From Hypholoma sublateritium FD-334 SS-4 (lineage: Eukaryota; Basidiomycota; Agaricomycetes; Agaricales; Strophariaceae): a DNA stretch of 64,000 nucleotides. The stretch is taken from contig KN817520.1 in NCBI GenBank assembly GCA_000827495.1, positions 725,700 through 789,699 on the forward strand, written 5' to 3'. Numbering within the stretch: position 1 is the stretch's first letter; each line of letters starts with the position of its first letter. Below the pieces are notes generated by a model. That model was not told the origin of the DNA and ran no database searches. It saw nothing but the letters and a program-made list of their open reading frames with translations. This document shows, in pieces, positions 57,161-64,000 of the stretch. The position numbers and the translations under genes are program-made.

Positions 57161-58376
57161 CTACGAAGCAGTGTTCTGGGGGTGTCGCCAGATCTTGACA
57201 GTGCCGTCTGCGCTAGCTGTTAACATCTCGCCTGTATCACTTGGATGATGCTCTGTCCATGTGATTATTTTTTGATGGGTCTTCGGTGGTGGGTTGGGCT
57301 GCATGAGCTTTGCCTGAGGGGATAACATTTGTGTGCAATGAGTGGATGACAAGATGAGTAAGGACATACGTCTAATAAATCCCAAGCCCATACTTGGCCA
57401 TTTTCATCTCCGCAAACTACACTAGCTTCAGCGTGGCCGAAACAGGCGCGAGTACGATATGATTCGTTCAGATGACCGGTGAAGTCATTCAGTAATTTAC
57501 CCGTGGAGGAATCCATTAGCCGTATGTGGTTATCGAGCGTAGCTACGAGGTATGTCTGTGAATCTTGCGTAGGAATTACTGAGCCTACTGGATCTGGCAA
57601 TATAGGCTAGGTGAGCGGAATATAACGAAAGAAGAAATGAATCCTGATACGTACGTCCTATGAAATCGGAACGCAGTTCTCCCATGCGAAGGTCATATAT
57701 GCGAACATGACCATCGATGGAACCAGTGACAATGAACGTCGATCCAACATGAAGTGTTTGAACGGCATCGCGGGCCTCATCAAGAATTTGTATAGGAGCG
57801 CGGTTCTGTGAACTAAAAGAAGATCGACTTTATGTTTGGCTGACGACGCAGAGAGCGACTAACCGCAAATCCCATAATCTCACAGAAGAGTCAAATGATC
57901 CTACTTTGCGATCAACAAAACCGCTGACACAAGAGTGAGAAAACTCACCACTGGCGACCACAGTAGAATCCTCGTTGAAATCTACGACATATATTTTCCC
58001 CATATGTCCAGAGAGGCGCCGTGTCGTCGTGCCGGTCGCGACGTCCCATAGGAAAACAGATCGATCCCCTCCGGAAGACGCGAATTTGGCGTTATCCTGA
58101 GACCTTTCCATGACATGAGTTCAAGCATTCCTAAATTTTAGGGGTAAAGCGAACGTACACTGTGATAGAGAGTACTTCGTACCCATGTGCCGCGAATGTT
58201 TTAATTTCAGTTCCTGAGTCTGCGTTCCATAACCGCACAGTTCGATCTTGGCCGCCCGTCAGAACGTATTTTGCAGCACCCTTGGAGTAGCGAGATACAT
58301 TGACTCCGCCTTTATGGTTTGCAAGAGTAGCATGAAGAGTGCGCGCAAGAGGTTGAGGACCGCGTGAAGGCGCCAT
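57161..58376 (-). CDS. WD40 repeat protein, WDR83/MORG1-like
   Basis: A seven-bladed propeller protein; in animals WDR83/MORG1 is a scaffold for MAPK signalling and co-purifies with spliceosomes. Five or six exons. Start MAPSRGPQPLARTLHATLANH at 58376. Repeats in order: GGVNVSRYSKGAAKYVLTGG with DRTVRLWN; EIKTFAAHGYEVLSI with ASSGGDRSVFLWDV; RRLSGHMGKIYVVDFN with GSFDSSVRLWDLR; TFIVTGSIDGHVRIYDLR; PTQDSQTYLVATLDNHIRLMD; RTRACFGHAEASVVCGDENGQVWAWDL; and the last blade TASADGTVKIWRHPQ. Start and blade order agree with the WDR83 family. One donor near 57930 is crossed by an alternative open frame, so exon 2 may have an alternative 3' end. Confidence 0.85.
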
Positions 58377-58499
58377 GTTCAAGGGCAAAATGGCCCAAAT
58401 GCCAGTGCAGACCGTTGATCCCTGCTATTTACATGCCGGCATGCCGATCCATTCAATCAACGGCTAGAGCAACTGTGGGCGGACTTCACCACAACCTCC

Positions 58500-60318
58500 A
58501 TGTCGAAACGAGCGCTTGCACTAGTACTTCTTCCACCTGCAAAGCGGTTTCACGCCTCGGGTCATGCAATTACCCATCCTATCACTCAGATTCTCAACTT
58601 TGAGAACTCGCTTTATGACGAACTCATATTATGCATCTTCGCGTATCTTTCGTGGTCGGATTTGTGTACTACTCAAGCGACCAGCAGGAACTGGGCACGG
58701 CTCGCGGCAGACAATGAATTGTGGAGAAAGCAATATTTGAGCGTTTACGGACGCACACGCTTGCGCGGCGCGAAGGGGTTTATCGCTCGCTCAGACGGCC
58801 GAGAAGTAAGACCTTTACCAGGCAGGGCTAAAGCAGATCAACACAAGGATTGGAAATGGATGTTTCGGATAAGCTCTAACTGGAGAAAAGGTATGCATGT
58901 AGTATTCTATGAATTTCACAATCAATCATACAACTTCAATGGCAATTGCCTAACCATTGCCAGGTCGTTGTCTGGTTGAAGACAGCTTGGTCCTATCTCA
59001 TCATTACTCACCAGCAGAAGTGGCACTTCCTCGCTCCGCTCCAGAGAGAACTCACATACTTCTGGCCGGAGCATTGATTATTAGTGCCACCTCCCGGCCT
59101 TCGAATCACCCAACCGTCACTATTACTAGGGAACCAAACGAACATCACGCAATTCCCATTCCTTACCACGACGATGGCAGTCATATGCCGAGTATTACTG
59201 CCCTGGCCTTAGACCAGTCTCCGCCTGTCTCTGGGGATCTATCTGTTGCTTGCTTCCTGCAGACAGGAGAGATTTCCATAACCGAATTCAAACACACTGC
59301 ACCGTCAAACGCCATCCAAAAATATACATACCAACCTACCCAAAGGATTTCCAGATCACAGAGTGTTATACATGCAGCCTATTACTATCCTCTGCTTGTG
59401 ACGTTATCCAGCGATTTCTCTCTTTCCATTTATGACATTTCATCAGGTGTGATACGACACACTCAGACGCTGAGCTCGTTTACGTCGTATCCACCTGCCT
59501 CGCTTGTCCTGTCCTGCCTGTCCCCGATGGTTTTCAAGCTGGTTGTTGCGTATTCAGTTCCCGTCTATCCCCGACATTGGTCTATCGGCGCCACAGAACT
59601 TATAATCGCCAGCAGTGTTGACTCTTCTACTTCCACCCTATCAGGGTCGACGTTATTTTCCTCCGCCTCATTCCGCGAGGACTACAAATACCCAGTCTCA
59701 TCCACGATTAGTGTGATAAGCAGTCGAACAATTCGGGCATTCGATTTGCCTACAGGATGGGTCGATGACACTTCTCTACGTGCTATGCGCGAACAGTGGG
59801 GCCGAAAGTTGTCCAGCATTGCGGATGCTCAGACGGACGGGAAATGGGTGATCCTTGCCCCTGGCCAAAATTATTCATTCGATAACGATGAAAGTCATAT
59901 GAACGCCCACGCGAATCTCCCTGCGTCTATGCTTGGCTCTTCGTCGTCTAGCTCCGCTTCTGCCAGGCTACATTCGCCTAACATTCTTCAACTATACCGG
60001 CTTATCCTCCCGATCCATTCATCATCTATTTCAGCATCTCCGCCGAAATTAACTTTCGTCCGCACACTACATGGCCAGACGAGTCCGATATTGTCGCTAG
60101 CTCTTGCTGATGGTAGATGTGTCAGTTTGGGCCGCAATGGAAGTATATGGGTATGGGATCTAGAGGGGGGGACAGGCGCAGAGGTGACACCAGCTGATGA
60201 GTCCCTGGTTGAAAACATGGGACGCGTGTTGACCACAATGGGAACTGTGTCATTTGATGAACGACGGATTGTCAGCGCACATGCTGGAAAGGTGGTGGTT
60301 CGAAGATTTGACATATAG
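58500..60318 (+). CDS. F-box protein with C-terminal beta-propeller-like region, 581 aa
   Basis: Exons 58500-58890 and 58964-60318, one intron. After MSKRALALVLLPPAKRFHAS there is an F-box: LYDELILCIFAYLSWSDLCTTQATSRNWARLAADNELWRKQY (about residues 38-80), which binds Skp1 in SCF ubiquitin ligases. A basic segment rich in W and R follows (KDWKWMFRISSNWRKG). The C-terminal 400 residues contain weak propeller-like strands and a clear last WD blade: FVRTLHGQTSPILSLALADG with GSIWVWDLEGG and SFDERRIVSAHAGKVVVRRF. It is likely a substrate receptor; the target cannot be read from sequence. It diverges from the WDR83-like gene, 123 bp between start codons. Confidence 0.85.
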
Positions 60319-61461
60319 CGATAAACTTCGTGACTGCAATTCGTGGTCTTGTGGTCAGAAGACCTGGCCGGCAGACAAATGTCAGGATGTATATTGTATG
60401 TATTTTTTCGTCTGACTCATCTTCACCCAAATTAATCAAATTTTTAGAATCCATATCGTATTTCAGTGTGTCGATAAGTATTCTCATCTTACGAAATCTC
60501 CAATCCGATACATTCCTCGAGGCAGTTGTTTTCACCAGATTGTGCCATTACAATGGACAGATTCATTGCCCCATACAAAGAATACGCGAAGGCTCGACTT
60601 TCACCGACGTTCTGCTGAAAGTATGAATGACTGGCCTTAAGCAGACCATCTCTATGAAACTGTATCCGCAAAGGCATTGCTCGCCTGTACGACGTGTAAA
60701 TGGTCCAGTCGTTTCATCTGTTTTAGGCACATTGGGTCCTATTAATGTCCTTTACCTTTCTGCCCATCGTGACACTCGTTGGTGCCGATTTTCCGGCCAC
60801 ATATTGCATTGGCTCAGTTTTTCCAATTACCATCAAGAGTCACAATCTTGGGCTGACGGTGAAGACAGGACTCGGTTTTTCCCTACCAAATCTAGGCGAC
60901 GTTTCTCCAACCTCCATTATCTCGCGTCAGGGGCATAATACCCGATTTCCGGTGATTGGGGACGGAGTGAAGATCCGTGCACCAGTCAGGAGAGATGCTT
61001 GCGTCATCTTTCCATTTGTCTCTCCATGTCCAATATGCTTCAGTAGGTAAATCCGTCGCGAGAATACGATCCGGAGGATATATCTAGTGAGCTCGCTGCT
61101 ATCTCTTACCTGGTGGCACTGATCAGACTATAATGTCCGCGAACATGCTTTCTTAGATCCATTATCTTTTCTGACTATCTGTGTAGCGGACGCGGATCGG
61201 CCCGTTGGTGCTAGTGTCTCCACGAACAAACGAATTCCGCAATTCAATCAAACGAGATATTTTCGAGGTATATAGAAAGCCGCTGAATCGCGGTAAACTC
61301 TCGAAGCTATCCACCCTTCCAACCTTCGCACAGAACCCATCCCGAACACCCCGAAGCCCGGACTACACTTTTACCACAAGAAGATCAACTTGCACCACCC
61401 CCCTGGACACATTTAAGCATTCCCTCGCTCACAAGCGTCGGTATTCTTTTCTATAGAATCA
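60319..61461. other. Gene-free intergenic stretch / velvet gene upstream region
   Basis: 1.14 kb. Short open frames (60745-61050 and others) show no fungal-gene character. The last 200 bp upstream of the velvet start are likely promoter and leader. Confidence 0.45.
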
Positions 61462-63282
61462 ATGTCAAATCTCCATCACCGCCAGAACAGTGGTCCCAGT
61501 GATCACGCTCGATCAGTCCCACAGGCGCCTAGCACTGCGAGTTATATTACCTTCGAGGCGGGGCAATTTGCAGGACGCACTATCCGCGTCGAGCTTACTG
61601 AGTTGCAGAAGGCTGAATCAGGCAGGAAGCAAGTATCATTGCTGCCCAACTCCTTTTTACCACAGCACATCTGATATCGTGCTTGGGTTATCGGCATATA
61701 GATACGCGAAGGTGGATCGCCGACCGCTAGATCCGCCTCCAGCTGTCCAACTCCGTTTATTCGAGCCCCCAGATGGCGCAGGCCAGTGGGAGCGTGAGTT
61801 GTTATATGAGTGAATCCCTTTTATCAATTTTGGGATACGTCTTCAGCAATCTCATATCAATTGATCTCATGTTCCTACCCTTCCATAGGAATGTTCTGAA
61901 CGTCGGTCTCATGTGCACCGTTGATTTATTCCCGGTCCCCGAAGATATGTATGGGGCAAGCTCGCCCGCCTCACTTGCTTCCCCCCGGTCGCCGCCATAC
62001 CCGTCACCACCGTACATAGACGCCCTGCAATCCAGTGGGTATGCGCCAATGCGTTCGCCGTTGACTTACTATCCACTGCACCCCTACACGAGCCTAGACG
62101 CGAGTGGGAGCGGACAGGTGGAGGGTTCTTTGTCGCCGTTTGATATCCCACGCAGGCAGCCCATGCTCGGGTATCTGCACCATACCGACCGCCCTTCCGA
62201 CACCGTACATCAGGTCGGGAACCATCTGATAACAGAGTCGTCGAAACTGACGCCCGCACTGGTGGGCGAGCGGTTCACCGAACCCACGCTAGTGGACTAT
62301 CAAGGCCGCAAGGCCCTTATTTTTGTTTTCGGGGTGAGTGGCTTGACCCTTGGCCCTGGGACTGGAATATGGGACGTTCTTGTTCTCGCGTTTCCCTTTC
62401 TTTATTCGCCCTCTCTGCTTGCGGTGACTGACCCCATGTCAGCGGCCATCAAAAAGTGCAAGCGCAAGAGCTCTGGGCCGCCGGACTGGGCATCGCCCGT
62501 GGTTTTTTGGGGGTAGGAAACAGCCTTCGTGTGAAGGGTTTCTCCGTTTCTTGGTTGGCACTCCGCGAAGGGTGCAAAGACGCGGAATTTCACCCATTTT
62601 CTCGCGAAACAACGCATTTTTACCGAAGACTTCCTACCAAACCCCGCCGCTTGGCTTAGGAATAGGGCTAAATTTGCAGCGAATCAAGCACCTCGTTGCA
62701 GATTCTTGTTCCAGCCACACAGAAGCTGTTCGGGCTGCAGCCGGTTGTGTTAAATCGTGGCACACTAAATCCCATCGGGCGATTGGGTGTGTGGTTCCAC
62801 AGTACGATTGGATATATATATTGTTCCAGACCGGCCACGCTTTTTTGTTCCCCTTCCTTCCTTTCTTCCTTTCTTGCTTTAATCTTTCTTCCACCTGGCG
62901 CTCATGATTTTTGTATTGCTTCGTATGTGCTGATCGATATCACAGGACCTCGCCGTGCGAAGGGAAGGCGTTTTCATACTGCGCTACCGAGCGTTCGACA
63001 TCTATTCCAACGTTCCCGACAGCCCACACAAGCCCGTGCTCTCAGAGCTTTACGGCGGGCCTTTCAAGGTGTACTCGACGCGCGAATTCCCTGGGCTCGA
63101 GCCATCCACGGAGCTCACCCGTGTACGTCCTACCCACCGACTCCCGTGTCCCCACCGCCCCGCTCACGAGCCGCTCGCAGACACTGTCGAAATACGGTGT
63201 ACGGGTCACGCTGCGCGACGCCGAACGCAAGTCCAAGAAGCGCGGCAAAGGCCCGGGCGGTGCCGCTTCGGACGACGAGTAG
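61462..63282 (+). CDS. Velvet-family transcription factor (VelB/VosA type)
   Basis: Velvet proteins bind DNA through an NF-kappaB-like fold and control development and secondary metabolism. The N-terminal part is FEAGQFAGRTIRVELTELQKAE, then KVDRRPLDPPPAVQLRLFEP, then LNVGLMCTVDLFPVPED. A long Pro/Ser/Tyr-rich insertion follows (SPASLASPRSPPYPSPPY and on), as in VelB. The conserved C-terminal half is ALIFVFG|DLAVRREGVFILRYRAFDI, YGGPFKVYSTREFPGLEP, STELTRTLSKYGVRVTLRDA, and the tail is basic then acidic (KSKKRGKGPGG ... SDDE). The intron inside the domain (62334-62945) is 612 nt, about ten times the window norm. The donor at about 61628-61632 is ambiguous. Confidence 0.88.
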
Positions 63283-64000
63283 CAAACTAGGGATGCTTCC
63301 CCGCACAGCAGTTCGTGCGCGCTCGTGCATCTGCGCCTCTGGCGTTCCCCCTCCTCCCTTCTGCCTTCTGTTCGGGTTTACCATAGTACCGGCGCCTTTC
63401 TATGCTATTTCGCGGGGTTGTAATTGCATACATTGCACATTTCCATATCGGGGAGAGCGCGCCATTGCGCCGCGATGCCGGGCGTGTGTCTTTCGCCAAC
63501 AGTCGTGAGGCCAGATGAACACGGCTGCGTCCGAGCTGCGCGTCCCAGGAGTTCCATAATTGCAGCACTCCTTGAAATGCGGTTTCGCAGGAAAGCTTAA
63601 AAAAGCGAGGTTTGCGTCCGCGCAAAGAGAGTCCGATCGCTTGGGTCTCGCAACATTTCAGCAAACGTGCAGCATTGTCCCAGAACGGCACCCCTTTCCG
63701 CTTAAGGGCGTCAGCAGGCGCAAAAGCCCCCGGCGGACTGGTCCACCGCGACCGCCGCTTGGGCATAATTCGTGAAATAAATGCAGATCTCATGGGTGTG
63801 CAGCTCAAGGCAGATAGATAATCAAGACTCGTGCAAACGCTGATACGCCGACATTCCAAGGCGCAAGTTCCGTGGCATACTCCACATACTTAGGCCAATT
63901 ATATATCCTCTTTGCGATCGAACGGCGAAGAACCGACCTCCTTCTGTATAGCTGCGTCCGCGAGGCGTAACGCGTGCTGTGTTCCTATCTGATATCGCCT
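63283..64000. other. Gene-free stretch at the right edge
   Basis: 718 bp after the velvet stop codon. Both strands carry open frames produced by GC-rich sequence, without recognisable content. Nothing supported. Confidence 0.4.

Noticed and set aside
61620..61711. A second GC-AG intron in the velvet gene (AA|GCAAGT)
   Set aside because: A normal GT donor five bases further on (CAA|GTATCA) with an AG before GTGGATCGC also keeps frame, so the GC donor is not required.

Overview
The window reads as nuclear DNA of a filamentous basidiomycete, most likely an Agaricomycete. Nearly all genes are broken by many short GT-AG introns (about 45-75 nt). There is a FunK1-type kinase and two DUF6533-type membrane proteins, both families typical of mushroom-forming fungi, plus a velvet factor. 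I see no operons, ribosome binding sites, CRISPR arrays or recognisable transposons. Most coding regions had to be assembled by hand from exons in different frames, so intron ends are inferred from GT/AG signals, phase and family alignment.

Left part (1-20 kb): a truncated disordered nuclear-type protein diverges from a mitochondrial NADH kinase (Pos5-like). Then come a small unknown gene, an Asteroid/XPG-like nuclease, an intron-bearing tRNA-Leu(UAG), a conserved unknown gene, a FunK1 kinase, a peroxisomal (SKL-ending) 4-coumarate-CoA-ligase-like enzyme and DUF6533-type membrane protein A.

Middle, GC-rich part (20-32 kb): an RRM/RGG RNA-binding protein, two tandem Erv14/cornichon cargo receptors with the same exon plan, an intronless N-acetylglucosamine kinase, a FIT2-type ER acyl-CoA diphosphatase, an unknown secretory-pathway protein, a BSD-domain protein and the arginine-specific carbamoyl-phosphate synthase small subunit CPA1. 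In the CPA1 5' leader I find a spliced upstream ORF encoding an arginine attenuator peptide, which I consider the best regulatory find in the window.

Right part (32-64 kb): a large disordered lysine/serine-rich nuclear protein diverging from a complex I subunit (NDUFB2-like), a Cdc1/PGAP5-type phosphoesterase, an arrestin-like protein, UDP-glucose pyrophosphorylase (UGP1), membrane protein B (paralogue of A), a second intact UGP paralogue on the opposite strand, ribosomal protein eS8, LSM2, a WDR83/MORG1-like WD40 protein, an F-box/WD protein and a velvet regulator with an unusually long intron. The 53.7-56.5 kb stretch is AT-rich and nearly empty apart from a doubtful membrane-gene relic.

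Functionally the window is mostly housekeeping (ribosome, RNA processing, cofactor, nucleotide-sugar and arginine metabolism, ER export and lipid handling), interspersed with lineage-specific families. Three sets of duplicates stand out: ERV14 tandem, UGP inverted pair, DUF6533-type pair.
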